From Orientallactaga sibirica (lineage: Eukaryota > Chordata > Mammalia > Rodentia > Dipodidae), in contig JAEOAD010002279.1 of the NCBI GenBank assembly GCA_036365145.1, positions 4,087,001 to 4,151,000 of the forward strand: a stretch of DNA of 64,000 bases. The letters run 5' to 3'. Position 1 is the first letter of the stretch. Each line of letters starts with the position of its first letter. Of this stretch, positions 1 to 10,385 are shown one piece after another. Both the position numbers and the translations under genes were made by a program. The notes below the pieces were generated by a model. It saw only the letters and a program-made list of their open reading frames with translations, ran no database searches and was not told the DNA's origin.

Positions 1-90
1 GGCTAGAGGCCCTGGCATGCCCATTCTTTCTCTGTCTGCCTCTCTTCTCTCTCTCTGCTTGCAAATAAATAAGTTTAAAAAAAAATAAAA
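1..90 (+). mobile_element. B2-type SINE, 3' part, cut by window edge
   Basis: Begins inside the conserved ggctagaggccctgg block and runs through a CT-rich stretch into an A-rich tail. The tRNA-like head lies outside the window. Confidence 0.85.
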
Positions 91-187
91 TGGACACTTT
101 AAAAAAATTTTTAAAATTTTTCTTTTTTTTTTTTTTTTTTTTGGATTTTATTATGATTCTTTTTCCTTTTTTTTTTTTTTTTTTTTC

Positions 188-352
188 TATGAGGTAGGGT
201 CTCACTGTAGCTCAGACTGACCTGGAATTCACTGTTTTTTTTTTTTTTTTGTTTGTTTTGTTTTTTGAGGTAGGGTCTCACTCTAACTCAGGACGATCCT
301 AACTCTGCCTCTCAGGTGCTGGGATTAAAGGTATGCACCATCATGCCTGGCG
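188..352 (-). mobile_element. Two damaged B1 pieces
   Basis: A B1 start (gaggtagggtctcac, 192-232) is broken after the cactg that follows ggaattcactg. A T-run follows, then a second B1 (266-352) that has lost its middle but keeps the gctgggattaaagg block and the atgcctggc end. This looks like one B1 inserted into another, with later deletion. Confidence 0.8.
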
Positions 353-359
353 GATTTTA

Positions 360-557
360 ATTTGTTAGAGACAGGTGTGGGGGAGTGGGGAGAGGGAAAG
401 AGAGAATGGGCGCACCAGGGTCTCTAGCCTCGGCAAATGAACTCCAGGCGCATGGGCCACCACGTGCATCTGGCTTACATGGGATCTGGGGAATCAAACC
501 AGGGTCCTTAGACTTCACAGGCAAGTGCCTTAACCGCTAAGCCATCTCTCCAGGCCC
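360..557 (-). mobile_element. B2-type SINE
   Basis: Near full length. The purine-rich tail region is followed by the body and the tRNA-like head ending in ccatctctccaggcc. It directly abuts the preceding B1. Confidence 0.9.
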
Positions 558-837
558 TGAAACACTTTTTTGCTATTTGTTGAGCACAGCTGTGGCTAGT
601 ATTGTGTGCCACACAGAACAGTTTCTGCTTTTGTGGGATGCAAATTGAGGTGTCCATATTTTCATGCTGTAACTTTTTTTTTCCTCACCAAACTTCTACA
701 TAGTTCCTTAATCTTGCCATGGATTTTGGGGATGCAGAATAATTTTAGTGTAATATTTTGGGTTGGCTATATATAAGGAGATAGATAAATCAGTGAAGAG
801 TTTTCCTCTTTTTCAGCTCCCCTCCCCTTCTCTTTTT

Positions 838-1042
838 AAATATATTTATATTTCGCTTTTATTTATTCATTTGAGAGACAGACTGGGAGAGGGAGAAGGA
901 GAGAGAGATAATGGGCACACCAGGGCTTCCAGATGCATGTGCCACCTTGTGCATCTGGCTTACGTGGGTCGTGGAGAATTGAACCGAGGTCCTCAGGCTT
1001 CACAGGCATGTGCCTTAACCACTAAGCCATCTCTCCAGCCCC
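838..1042 (-). mobile_element. B2-type SINE
   Basis: Full-length copy with a TA-rich tail at its low-coordinate end and the head at 1018-1042. An open frame across it (763-1089) is an artefact of the repeat. Confidence 0.9.
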
Positions 1043-2036
1043 CTTTGAGTACATTTAATGTGCTGGTCACGTCCAGGTTGGAGAACTGAGCAGGTAAACA
1101 AAACCTTGGAGTGGTAGTAGTTGAGGTGGACTTGAGTTCGATCCTCGGTAGTGAAGGTCAAGGTTGAGTCCATTGTGATCACCAACCAGAACTTCCCCAG
1201 GGTAGGTGGTGTTAATCATGGCGCTCTGTCCTCAGCCTGCCACACTGGGTGACACTGCTGAGTAAAACCAGTATGGTGGCAGGCCTTCCCAAGGTGCCAA
1301 CACTGCCCTGCTGCGTATCCGACACAGTCCGCTTTTCAAAACTCACTTCGGACTGTACCACAGCAGTGCCCGGAACACTTAAGTTTTTTACGTAACAGAG
1401 GTTTGCTTTCTTATCCAGCTTTTCAGTCACCACCTGTAGCTTTTGCCACAAAAACGCAGTGACCTCTGCAGCGGGCGAAGAAGGTGGGTGGGGTTTGACC
1501 AAGGATGCCAGGGAAGCTTGGAGTTTTATAAAAAGCTCTCTGTAGGTCACTGAGAGGCAGGCAAAAATCCTTTCCATGCCCTCCTTAGGAATTCTAGACT
1601 TTTTTTTTTTTTAAGGAAAGGCTATTTTAAAACACGAAGGGCCTAGATGTTCCCTTTGTGGTTGGTTTTCTTTTTCTTTTTTCCCCCTCCTTCTCCCCAT
1701 CTGCATGTTATCACTTGACAACCTTTAAAGTTTCCTCGGAGTCTGAAGAGTGTCTCTGGCTCTCCCTGTAGCTCCTGTTTTCCCTCTAGCGACAGGGAAC
1801 TCATCACCTGGGAGGGCAGTCCAGGCCACTTTCAGGAGAGGGTTAGCCTGAGTCCTTGGTACTGCAGCTAGAAAGATTTTTTTTTTTTTGCAATAAATAG
1901 CTTTTTGGGGAAGGGTGTAATCGTCACACTTCATGCGTGTCTCTGTTCTTCCCGTGAAACTCGTCTCTAACACCCATGGGTTGCCATCTCCCTGGCTTTT
2001 GGTTTGCTAATGCTCCTTTGAAAAATGTGGCTTCTG
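1043..2036. other. Unique sequence; one unassigned open frame
   Basis: No repeat family recognised apart from short T-runs near 1600 and 1870. The minus strand is open from 1577 to 1212 (121 codons, M-E-R-I-F start) and also open upstream of that ATG, with fairly ordinary protein composition and no domain that I recognise. I do not call it a gene. Continuing openness on both sides of the ATG could mean chance or a decayed exon. Confidence 0.4.
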
Positions 2037-2252
2037 GGCTGGAGAGATGGCTTAGCGGTTAAGACGCTTGCCTGTGAAGCCTGAGGACACAGGTTTGACT
2101 CTCCAGAACCCATGTAAGCCTGATGTACAAGGGGACACATGCACACAGGTCACACGTGTGTACAAGGTGGTACACTCGCCCAGAGTTTGATGGCAGTGGC
2201 TAGAGGCCCTGGTGCCCCAATTCTCATATTCTCTTTCTCTCATAAAAATAAA
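2037..2252 (+). mobile_element. B2-type SINE (first of a tandem pair)
   Basis: The head has an intact Pol III A-box-like tggcttagcgg. The B-box region (ggtttgactctcc) is degraded. The body carries an extra CA/GT-rich stretch. It ends in a short A-rich tail immediately followed by another B2 in the same direction. Confidence 0.9.
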
Positions 2253-2460
2253 GGCTGGAGAGATAGCTTAGCAGTTAAGGCATTTACCTGCAAAGCCAAA
2301 GGACCCTAGTTCAATTCCCCAGGACCCACATAAGCCAGATGCACAAGGGGGCGCATGTGTCTGGAGTTCGTTTGCAGTGGCCCTGGTGCGCCCATTCTCT
2401 CTTTCTCCCTTTCTACGTCAAATAAAACTAAAAAGAGATGATTAAAAAAAAGAAAAAAAA
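2253..2460 (+). mobile_element. B2-type SINE (second of a tandem pair)
   Basis: Abuts the previous B2 head to tail. It contains gcacaagggggcgc at 2341-2354, a 12 of 14 match to the usual CTCF core. It ends in a long interrupted A-run. Confidence 0.9.
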
Positions 2461-2870
2461 ATGTGGCTTCCAAAACTGACCTCCAGCCTCTGGCCTGGTG
2501 CTCTCAGTGCGTGTGCAGTTGGCAAGGTAGTGGGGCGGACGACGCTCTTGTCAGGAGCTCGTGGTGATCCGCTTTGCTCTGTGGTAGGTATTAACTGCAT
2601 TTCCAGGCCCGTTTCCTGCTCCCAGATGCCAACATCCCTGCCTCTTAAGTGAGGTTTTAGCGTAATCCCCAGCCTTACCTAAATGTTACTTCTATTATTA
2701 TTCAGAACTGTGGGCAGAAGTTCCCGCCTGTGCTTGAGCGTAGGTGGGGACCCATCCTTGAGATGCCTGCTTCGCCTGAAATCCTCCCGGCCTCATCCTT
2801 TGTTCCTTAGTTCCACCCGGCCGAGGTAGTTCTAGTCGCCTAGTGTGTATTTGGCTCTCCTTGGAGATCA
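2461..2870. other. Unique sequence, no gene seen
   Basis: Mixed-composition DNA. Short open frames on both strands show no recognisable domain. Confidence 0.4.
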
Positions 2871-2875
2871 GACTG

Positions 2876-2990
2876 GTCAACCCCCTCATTCACCAGCAGG
2901 GGAAACTGAGGCCAGGAACATAGCAGTTGGTCCCTCCTATCCCTGAGCCAGAGGCCAAGCTTCCTACCTTGGTCCTGTCTGTCCTGGAGA
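2876..2990 (-). mobile_element. Possible MIR relic
   Basis: Contains the ggggaaactgaggcc core typical of MIR (reverse of cctcagtttcc), followed by a weakly similar stretch. Only the core is convincing. Confidence 0.4.
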
Positions 2991-3184
2991 GAGCAAGGTG
3001 CATTCTAATAGGATCAAGCCCCAGCAGTTGTTAAATTTCTCAGTGTGCTCCCATGAGGTTCAGCTGCCTTTTATGTTCCTCTTCGCCCAAGCAAGGTGGA
3101 CAGGCCACATCACAGGGACAACCGTGGAAGAGAGTCCAAGAGGCCCCCCAGCCCCCCGTGTCTAGATGCTGAAGGTTTGCCACT

Positions 3185-3335
3185 GTCAAGGCAGGGCTAG
3201 AGAACTGCCAAATGACGTCCTTGCCAGATACGAGGTACTCCCTGAGGGCAGACAGGTGTGTGCCTCCTAATTCTTGTATGCACAGTGCCTGGCACATAGT
3301 AAATACCCAGTAAGGATTTGTTGAATGAGCCAAAG
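3185..3335 (+). mobile_element. L2 LINE 3' end
   Basis: The stretch ctccctgagggcag, then acagtgcctggcacatagta, then ggatttgttgaatga follows the order of the ancient L2 3' end. This is a pre-rodent fossil. Confidence 0.75.
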
Positions 3336-3459
3336 GATTTGGATACAAACGAGACCAAACAGTGGATAAACTGGGTGGCAACCTGCCCATCTGGTGGATT
3401 AAAATAGAAAAAAAAAAGTTCATTTTTTTTTTTTTTATGGTCTCAAAAATGTTCTTGGG

Positions 3460-3668
3460 GGCTGGAGAGATGGCTTGGCGGTTAAGCGCTTGCCTGTGAA
3501 GCCTAAGGACCCCGGTTCGAGGCTCGATTCCCCAAGAACCACGTAAGTCAGATGCACAAGGGGGTGCATGCATCTGGAGTTCATTTGTAGTGGCTAGAGG
3601 CCCTGGCGCGCCCATTCGCTCTTTCTCTCTGCCTCTTCTCCCCCCAAAATAAATAAAATATCTTTAAA
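3460..3668 (+). mobile_element. B2-type SINE with target-site duplication
   Basis: Flanked by a perfect 15-bp direct repeat aaaaatgttcttggg at 3445-3459 and 3669-3683. The tail is AAATAAATAAAATA-like. It belongs to the subset with ttcgaggctcgattcc in the B-box area. Confidence 0.95.
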
Positions 3669-3683
3669 AAAAATGTTCTTGGG

Positions 3684-3802
3684 TGGCTGGAGGGATGGAT
3701 TAGCCATTAAGGTGCTTGCCTGCGAAGCCTAAGGACCCAGGTTCAATTCCCCAGGACCCACATACGCCAGATGCACAAGGTGGTGCATACGTCTGGAATT
3801 CG
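3684..3802 (+). mobile_element. B2-type SINE, interrupted
   Basis: Starts immediately after the right TSD of the previous B2, which suggests repeat insertion at the same site. It breaks at ctggaattcg, where a B1 follows. Confidence 0.9.
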
Positions 3803-3968
3803 TTTTTTTTTTTTTTTTTTTTTTTTGGTTTTTCGAGGTAGGGTTTCACTCTGGCTCAGGCTGACCTGGAATTCACTATGTAGTCTCAGGGTGGCCTCGA
3901 ACTCTCGGCGATCCTCCTACCTCTGCCTCCCCAGTGCTGGGATTAAAGGCGCGCGCCACCACGCCTGC
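3803..3968 (-). mobile_element. B1 SINE
   Basis: Full-length B1 with a long T-run (its tail) ending in gccaccacgcctgcc. It sits where the 3' half of the preceding B2 should be. Confidence 0.93.
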
Positions 3969-4017
3969 CTTAAAATTTTAAATTTTTTAAGAAAAAGTTC
4001 TTAGAACTCTTGCTTAG

Positions 4018-4165
4018 GTTGGGCGTGGTGGCATGCCCCTTTAATCCCAGCACTCGGGAGGCAGAGGTAGGAGGAATTCTGTGAGTTCGAGGTCACCCTG
4101 AGACTACATGGTGAATTCCAGGTCAGCCTGAGCTAAAGTGAGACCTTACCTTGGAAAACAAAACA
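4018..4165 (+). mobile_element. B1 SINE
   Basis: Reads gggcgtggtggcatgcc through to gagaccttaccttgg and a short A-rich tail. With the previous B1 it forms an inverted pair about 50 bases apart. Confidence 0.93.
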
Positions 4166-4513
4166 AGTCTGTGTCTGGTGGACAGCCCCTTTCTGCCCAA
4201 TGTCCAGGCCACACATAAGGTTCCAGCTTAACCTCTTCCTCCTTGTTCCTGGGCAGGGGGAATGGGGTGGTGGTGGTTCAGGTCCTGTCTTCACCCTCTC
4301 CCCATCCCACGGCCTCATCCTGAACCTGCCTTAAACACTCTGTAAGTGCAAGGACTAAGTGCTAGTCCACCTGCTAATAAGTCACGTTCGCGTCTTCATT
4401 TGACACTGGTGGTTATTTGCTAGCAAAGAGGACACGAGTGCTTTAATTTACGAGACTGGAGTTCCTTCCAGGTGTCCTTTTTTTTTTTTTCCTTCCCCAG
4501 AATCCAGAGGCTG

Positions 4514-4514
<1 letters not shown>

Positions 4515-4566
<52 letters not shown>
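4515..4566 (+). repeat. (GA)n microsatellite
   Basis: About 25 GA units. The Ser/Leu-repeat open frames on the minus strand (4420-4645) come only from this array. Confidence 0.97.
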
Positions 4567-4573
<7 letters not shown>

Positions 4574-4860
4574 GAGCGAGGTGCTGATGGAATTACTAAT
4601 GATGCCAAGAGAAAAGTGAGCTTGTGAAGCACAGCCCACTCTCACATTGGGTGGGGGGGTCCCTCACTTTCCCAACGCAGCTGTCGATCGGCATGTGTAG
4701 CAGAGTGGTCTCACTCAGTGCCCAGTGTTGGCCGCTGTGCCAGGCATCGTGAGGAGACACGGGCAGCTCTCCCTGTTAGTTACAGAACTGAAATTGGAGT
4801 CTAAGGTTGCCAGCCCCGTTCCTTGCTCCCACCTCTCTTCTTTTAAATAGTATTTTATTT
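4567..4860. other. Unique sequence, no gene seen
   Basis: Nothing recognisable between the GA array and the following inverted B2 pair. Confidence 0.4.
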
Positions 4861-5039
4861 TGGGGGCTGGAGAGATGGTTTAGCGGTTAAAGCAAAACCA
4901 AAGGACCCCCTAGTTTGATCTTCCAGGACCCACATAAGCCAGATGCATCTGGTGTTTGTTTGCAGTGGCTGGATGCCCTGGCACACCCATCCTCTTCCCT
5001 CCCTCCACTCCCCCTCTCAAATAAATAAAATATATTAAA
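4861..5039 (+). mobile_element. B2-type SINE, left arm of inverted pair
   Basis: Shortened in the head (ggttaaagcaaaaccaaagg lacks the gcttgcctg segment). It ends in an A/T tail that runs straight into an opposite-strand B2. Confidence 0.9.
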
Positions 5040-5246
5040 ATATTTTATTTACATATTTAAGAGAGGGAGGGAGAAAGAGAGGCAGATAGAGGGAATGGGT
5101 GCACCAGGGCCTCTAGCCACCACAAACTAACTTCAGGCGCGTGTGCAATCTTGTGCATCTGGCTTTACGGGGGTCCTGGGGAATCGAACCTGGGTCCTTT
5201 TGGTTTTGCCAGCAAGCGCTTAACCGCTAAGCCATCTCTCCAGCCC
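5040..5246 (-). mobile_element. B2-type SINE, right arm of inverted pair
   Basis: Near full length, tail to tail with the B2 at 4861. A transcript crossing both could form a long hairpin. Confidence 0.92.
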
Positions 5247-5688
5247 TGTCTTCTCTCTTTGGACTTTTCTCTCACTGGGGGCTTGGGTCACTTTTCTTTG
5301 CTGTGCCTTCCCTAAGCACCGTGTGGTCCTCTGGGGCCACCGCACAGACCTGCGTGTCACTCAGTAGTAGCAGTAGTAGTGGGTCAGGAGCCTGTGCTGC
5401 CCCTGGTGAGCCACATTCCCTCCATGCAGAGGTAGCGGATGAGCCTGTGTCGGCCCTTTAGGCCCTTGGTGCTTTGGTGGAAGTTGCTCCTGTCAGATCT
5501 GAGGGGTCGGAGACCCCGTGAACCTGAGTCTCAAGAGAAGCATATGGGGCGGCTGGGGGGGTGGGGTGGGGAGGAGGGTGCGCCTGGGCAGTCAAGGGGG
5601 CGGACGCTGAGGATGACTTGAAGGTGTGGCTGGAATGCAGGGAGAAGGGCCATTGGAGCAGGTGCCACTGCACCCAAGCTTCATCTTT

Positions 5689-5708
5689 GGGGTGGGGTGG
5701 GGTGGGGG
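5689..5708 (+). repeat. G-quadruplex-prone tract
   Basis: Four runs of four or five G separated by single T residues, the tightest-loop form of an intramolecular G-quadruplex. Another G-rich tract lies at about 5545-5575. Confidence 0.85.
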
Positions 5709-5725
5709 CCTGGGAGGAGGTTAGG

Positions 5726-5751
5726 GTGTGTGTGTGTGTGTGCGCGCGCGC
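5726..5751. repeat. (GT)n(GC)n alternating tract, Z-DNA-prone
   Basis: Eight or so GT steps pass directly into GC steps. Alternating purine-pyrimidine of this kind is the classic Z-DNA former. Confidence 0.85.
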
Positions 5752-6193
5752 CTATTTGGCAGCAGGCACCTATCAGACAACTGGAAAGTGCCAGTGTTTG
5801 CTTGGCCATCTGTCCCCTGCGCGCCTTCTGCTTAACCACAGAAGGGCCCGGCGCTGTTCCACAGCACAAGGGCACGGGAGCCCGGCCAGGAAGGACAAGG
5901 CAGTGTTCTGTTCCATTTTGCCTTTGTTTAGTCCCATCTCCCTTGCAGCTTTTTTGGCATCGCCAGGTGTGCGAAAAGTTTGTGGGCTGTCTCTGGTGGG
6001 GAGCTGAGAGAAAGCAAAAGGTTGGATGCCTGGGCAGCCCATTCCTGTTCCTCCCAACTGTGGACTCTTGGCCCTTGTTGCTCTAATTGCGAGAGCTCAG
6101 GCCAGCGCAGGTTTGGGGTTCATGTACACCCCCCCCAGTTCATTAAAGGGTTAAAATTATGGGGAACTTCAGTCCCGGCACTTGCAAGATACG

Positions 6194-6207
6194 GTTGCCT
6201 TAGCAAC
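6194..6207. promoter_or_regulatory. Palindromic RFX X-box
   Basis: GTTGCC, two spacer T residues, then AGCAAC: a full match to the RFX-family X-box (GTNRCC, 0-3 spacer, RGYAAC) with perfect half-site symmetry. RFX factors act at ciliary and MHC class II promoters. No promoter is identified beside it, so function is inferred from the motif only. Confidence 0.45.
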
Positions 6208-6508
6208 AGGCCTTCTAATCTGGTAGGTGACCTGAGAGACTGGAGAAGATGGAGGGGTTGGCTTGGCATTTCATTATTTCATGAGGCTGCCTCCCCAGCT
6301 GGTTTCTCTGCGTAGTTAAAGCTTCATGTTCCTGCCACCAGAATTCCGGGCACATTCCAAAACAAGAGCGCGGATGGCACGGGGCAGCTTCATGCATGGG
6401 GACCTGGCCAGAAGGGGTGGGCAGAGGAGAGGAAGCTGGGCTTCAGGGCCCTTGTGTGGGACCACCCCCTCACACAAAGAGAGGTGGCCTGATTAAGAAG
6501 GTATGCCT

Positions 6509-6685
6509 GGGCTGGAGAGATGGCTTAGCGGTTAAGGCGTTTGCCTGTACAGCCTATGGATCCAGGTTCAATTCCCCATGTCCCACGTAATCCAGACGCA
6601 CAAGGGGGCTCAAGAGTCTGGAGTTTGTTTGCAGTGGCTAGAGGCCCTGGCATGCCCATTCTGTCTCAAATAAAAATAAATATTA
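6509..6685 (+). mobile_element. B2-type SINE
   Basis: Has A-box tggcttagcgg and B-box ggttcaattcc. The 3' CT-rich part is shortened, and the AAATAAAAATAAATATTA tail abuts a B1. Confidence 0.93.
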
Positions 6686-6858
6686 AGCCGGGCGTGGTGG
6701 CGCATGCCTTTAATCCCAGCACTCGGGAGGCAGAGGTAGGAGGATCGCCATGAGTTCAAGGCCACCCTGAGACTACATAGTTAATTCCAGGTCAGCCTGG
6801 GCCAGAGTGAGACCATACCTCGAAAAACCAAAAAAAACAAAAAAATAAATATTAAAAA
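6686..6858 (+). mobile_element. B1 SINE
   Basis: Complete, from gccgggcgtggtggcgc to cctcgaaaaacc, with an A-rich tail. The tail repeats the ataaatatta of the preceding B2 tail, so the B1 landed in that tail. Confidence 0.95.
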
Positions 6859-6944
6859 AAAGAAAGTATGCTTTCATTCACTCCCCTTATCTAGTAACCT
6901 TGAAACATCACCTCCAGTAAACCCGATCCCGTTTTTCTTTCTTT

Positions 6945-7097
6945 TCTTTTTGTTTTTTGTTTTTTGAGGTAGAGTGTCACTTTAGCTCAGGCTGACCTGG
7001 AATTTACTATGTAGTCTCAGGGTGGCCTCGAACTCATGGTGATCCTACCTCTGCCTCTCAAGTGCTGGGATTAAAGGTGTGCGCCACCACGCCCGGC
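6945..7097 (-). mobile_element. B1 SINE
   Basis: Full length, ending gccaccacgcccggctc. It is flanked by copies of a short cccg/atcccrtttttct-like sequence (about 6925 and 7102), probably the TSD. Confidence 0.95.
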
Positions 7098-7171
7098 TCG
7101 AATCCCATTTTTCTAATGCCCTGAGCGGGACCCTGGATTTTTAGGAGGACTTCTTCAGTGTGTCAAGAAGC

Positions 7172-7323
7172 TTTTTTTTTGGTTTTTCAAGGTAGAGTCT
7201 CACTGCAGCTCAGACTGACCCGGAATTCACTATGTAGTCTCAGGGTGGCCTCGAACTCACGGCTATCTTCCTACCTCTGCCTCCTGAGAGCTGGGATTAA
7301 AGGCGTGCGCTACCACGCCTGGC
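7172..7323 (-). mobile_element. B1 SINE
   Basis: Full length. The flanks caagaagc and caagaaac at about 7163 and 7324 look like the TSD. Confidence 0.95.
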
Positions 7324-7950
7324 AAGAAACCTTAAATTTGGAGGCCTGTTAGGTGTGTCTCTGGTGGTGGCCTTGTCTGTATAACTTCCAGATGGATCTT
7401 GTCTAGGTGTTTGGTGTGACGGATCCCATGGGCGTGTCTGCCAGGTTGCCACATGCACAGGTGCAGGACAGAGTGCGTGATTTCCAGCACTCCTTCAGTA
7501 GCATGTGTGGTAGATACAGAGAGAGGCAGGCCAGCAAAGCCCTGGTGTGAAAGCCTCCTGGGCCATAGGGGTCTTGTAAGGACAGAGCTGGGGAACGAGC
7601 CACCTCGTTTCCTTTTTGCTTTAGCTAGATACTATACCAGGCTCACCAGGAATCTTTTGTTTTTGGCCTTGGGCAGGCACAGGGCACCTGGTACCATCCT
7701 ACCTTTCTCTTTGTTCCAGTTCTGTCGTCACATCAAGCCCTGGCTGGGAACCCATAGGCAGTAAGGAGATGGCAGGTCTGGGTGATGCATGCTGAAAAGC
7801 CATACTCCCTGCGTGCCAGGTCCACCCAGAGTTCCGAGTGCAGTCAGGACAGCTTCAGAGAGGGTTCCCTATGGTGGGCTAGTGTTCATGGGCCCTGTGA
7901 AGGAAGGAACAAGGGGGTGATTCATGGTTCCCACTGGAAATTTAGTTTTA
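7324..7950. other. Unique sequence, no gene seen
   Basis: Open frames of up to 103 codons on both strands have no recognisable domain. Confidence 0.4.
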
Positions 7951-7951
7951 T

Positions 7952-8048
7952 AGTTTATTTTTTATTTTTTTTATTATTTTTTTTATTGAAAACTTTTATA
8001 CTTACATACAAAAAAAAAAAAACTACCTGATATTTCCCTCCCCTCCCT
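7952..8048 (-). mobile_element. Possible L1 3' end
   Basis: A T-rich stretch, then ttgaaaacttttatacttacat, an A-run and a pyrimidine-rich ccctcccctccc. This resembles the reverse of a rodent L1 tail and 3' UTR, and is similar in style to 13095-13225. Confidence 0.35.
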
Positions 8049-8222
8049 ATAGTTTATTTTTATTTATTAGAGAGGGAGAAAGAGAATGGGTGCGCCAGGG
8101 CCTCTAGCCACTGCAAACGAACTCTCTGTGCATCTGGCTTACCTGGGACCTGGAGAATCGAACCAGGATCCTTAGGCTTCACAGGCATGTGTCTTAACCG
8201 CTAAGCCATCTTTCCAGCCCCC
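8049..8222 (-). mobile_element. B2-type SINE
   Basis: Slightly shortened in the middle (the cgcaccccctt part is lost). The head is intact. Confidence 0.92.
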
Positions 8223-8746
8223 TCCCCCCCAACACACTCGGAGTTTAGATGAAAGGTCTGCAGTTAGAGGAGAAGCAGGTAATTGCAGAATGACCTCATG
8301 CCCAGATGGGCATAGCACAGTGTGCACACTTGGACCTGCTTCACCTTGCCACGTCATTGTTAGCCACTACCTAGTATGTGTCAGATGTATGGGAAGGATT
8401 GCGCCGGAAGGTGGTCCTGGAAGGGTGGGAGTTTGGGGGGAAGGGGAGTGACCATGCGTCCTCAGAAGACCAGGGACTTCCTAGACAGTAAGGTGCCCAG
8501 GCTGTGGGCTTCCTAGGTGAGAGGATCTGTTCAGAGCAGTAGAGGTGGCAGTCTCAGCCTGTCCTGGTGACACTGTTTTTGGGGGTGTGATCTGTGAGAG
8601 TCAACCCACTCTGCATTGAGGTAGGAATTGGCTGGTAATCCACGATTCCTCTCAGGTCCCTCACGTTCACGTCTGTGGGTGGGAAAGTTGTCCACAACAT
8701 CTTTACACTACTGGGCCTGGGATTGGCTGCTGCTTTATATAGGTAT
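8223..8746. other. Unique sequence, no gene seen
   Basis: No repeat or exon recognised. Confidence 0.4.
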
Positions 8747-8886
8747 TTAGTGTTTTGAGGTAGGGGCTCACTCTGGTCCAGGCTGACCTGGACGTCACTC
8801 TGTAGTCTCAGAGTGGCCTCGAACTCATGGCGATCCTTCTGCCTCCTGAGTGCTGGGATTAAAGGCATGTGCCTCCTTGCGCAGCT
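8747..8886 (-). mobile_element. B1 SINE, diverged
   Basis: Recognisable throughout but with several changes near the end (tgcctccttgcgcagctc). Confidence 0.9.
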
Positions 8887-8892
8887 CCAAGA

Positions 8893-9090
8893 GGATTTTT
8901 TTATTTTTTATTTCAGGGACAGAGAGGAAAAGGCAGATAGAATGGGCACACCAGGGCCTCTAGCCACCGCAAATGAACTCCAGACGTGTGCGCCCCTTTG
9001 TGCATCTGGCATATGTGGGTCCTGGGGAATCAACCGGGTCCTTAGGCTTCACAGGCAAACTCCTTAACCACTAAGCCATTTCCCCAGCCC
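8893..9090 (-). mobile_element. B2-type SINE
   Basis: Full length with a diverged head (ccatttccccagccc). It sits six bases after the previous B1. Confidence 0.92.
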
Positions 9091-9496
9091 TCCTCTGGCT
9101 TTGAGTAGGGAAAACAGCAAGGAACTTGCTCCAGGACCCAACTTCAGGAGCTATTGACGAACAGCATAGCTCTCACACGTGCCTTATCCACACAGGGTGT
9201 GTTCGTCACAGATGAAACCTCACAGGAAGCGAGGTGACCCAGTGGAGAAAGTTCCTGACAAAGGTTCTCCAGGGACAGTCTGTGGAGACATTTGGTCTTG
9301 TTCCACGATGTCACTTGAAGACGCCACCTTATCCATTAGCCAGGAAGTCTGGGCCCTCTGGGCTTCTCTGGAGAATGCTATTTCTGAGGGACACCAGTTA
9401 GTTAGTTTTCCTGTCAGACTGAAGTGGGCTTTGGACTGGATTCCTTCAGGCACCCTGAGGCAGGAGGGGCTAGTTCTGAAATGTTGACCTTTGGTT
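9091..9496. other. Unique sequence, no gene seen
   Basis: A 102-codon frame on the plus strand (9179-9487) and a 77-codon frame opposite it overlap. Neither shows a domain. Confidence 0.4.
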
Positions 9497-9669
9497 CTTT
9501 ATTTTTATTTTTATTAGAGAGAGAGAGAATGGGTGTGCCAGGGCCTCCAGCCATTGCAAATGAACTCCAGATGCATGCACCCCCTTGTGCATCTGGCTAA
9601 TGTGGGACCTGGAGAATCGAACCGGGGTCCTTAGGCCTCGCAGGCATGTGTCTTAACCGCTAAGCCATT
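9497..9669 (-). mobile_element. B2-type SINE
   Basis: The head is truncated at gctaagccatt. ttggttctt occurs on both sides (about 9491 and 9668), which fits a TSD. Confidence 0.92.
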
Positions 9670-9720
9670 GGTTCTTCCCTTCCCTCCTTTCCCTTCCCTT
9701 CCCCCTTCCTTCTTTCTTTA
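9670..9720. repeat. Pyrimidine-rich tract (CCCTT-like)
   Basis: Interrupted cccttcc and cttt units. Confidence 0.8.
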
Positions 9721-10041
9721 AGACCGAAGGAACCTTCTGGGGCTCGTCCTTTTCGCTTTTGGAGCCTGTTATGTAGCTGAGACCCACTGGCTCACAAATG
9801 CCATCTGGGCCATGGTCTTACAAGATGGGGACTGGTGGCTGGTTTGGGGAGGGAGAAGGGCAGCACCAGACACGATGGGCCAGGAGACCTTCCAGGGAGC
9901 CTTGGTGACCTTCGAGGACGGCCACAGTAAGGTGTGCCTGGCCCCAAGGTGGCCCCAAACGAGATTCTCAGAAGCTTCAGTCAAACTTCTGACCTGGGGA
10001 ATCTGCCCAAGACTCCTCCTCCTTGTTAGACCATCAGGGAT

Positions 10042-10141
10042 CAGTAAATACTCTACATGCCTCAGGCTGGATTTAAACTCACAATCCCCCTCCCCAACAC
10101 CTTCCAGGTGCTTGCAAGCGTGTGCCACCATGCCTGGCTAA
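10042..10141 (-). mobile_element. Old B1 relic
   Basis: ctcaggctggatttaaactcacaatcc through to gtgtgccaccatgcctggc keeps B1 order but is strongly diverged. Confidence 0.65.
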
Positions 10142-10208
10142 GATTGTTTAAAATTTAGAGTTCATTTACACTTAAAAATCATTACAGTCCTGTTCTCAAG
10201 GTCTGTGA

Positions 10209-10351
10209 TTTTTTTTTTTCCTGAGGTAGGGTCTCACTCTAGCTCAGGCTGACCTGGAACTCACTATGTAGTCTCAGGGTGGCCTCGAACTCTTGGCGAT
10301 CCTTCTACCTCTGACTCCCGAGATTAAAGGCATGCACCACCACACCCAGCT
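10209..10351 (-). mobile_element. B1 SINE
   Basis: Missing a few bases around the gagtgctggg block, otherwise complete. Confidence 0.94.
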
Positions 10352-10385
10352 TTCATAAAGACTTTTTGAGTAGATGCTTTCCCAC

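Larger units (their letters stand above)
5247..6508. other. Unique block with regulatory-looking motifs
   Basis: No SINE. It holds G-rich tracts, a GT/GC alternating tract and an X-box (separate entries). The many overlapping open frames on both strands reflect the GC-rich sequence; none shows a domain. Confidence 0.4.

Noticed and set aside
3040..3615. 191-codon minus-strand frame
   Set aside because: A patchwork of B2, unique DNA and an L2 relic.
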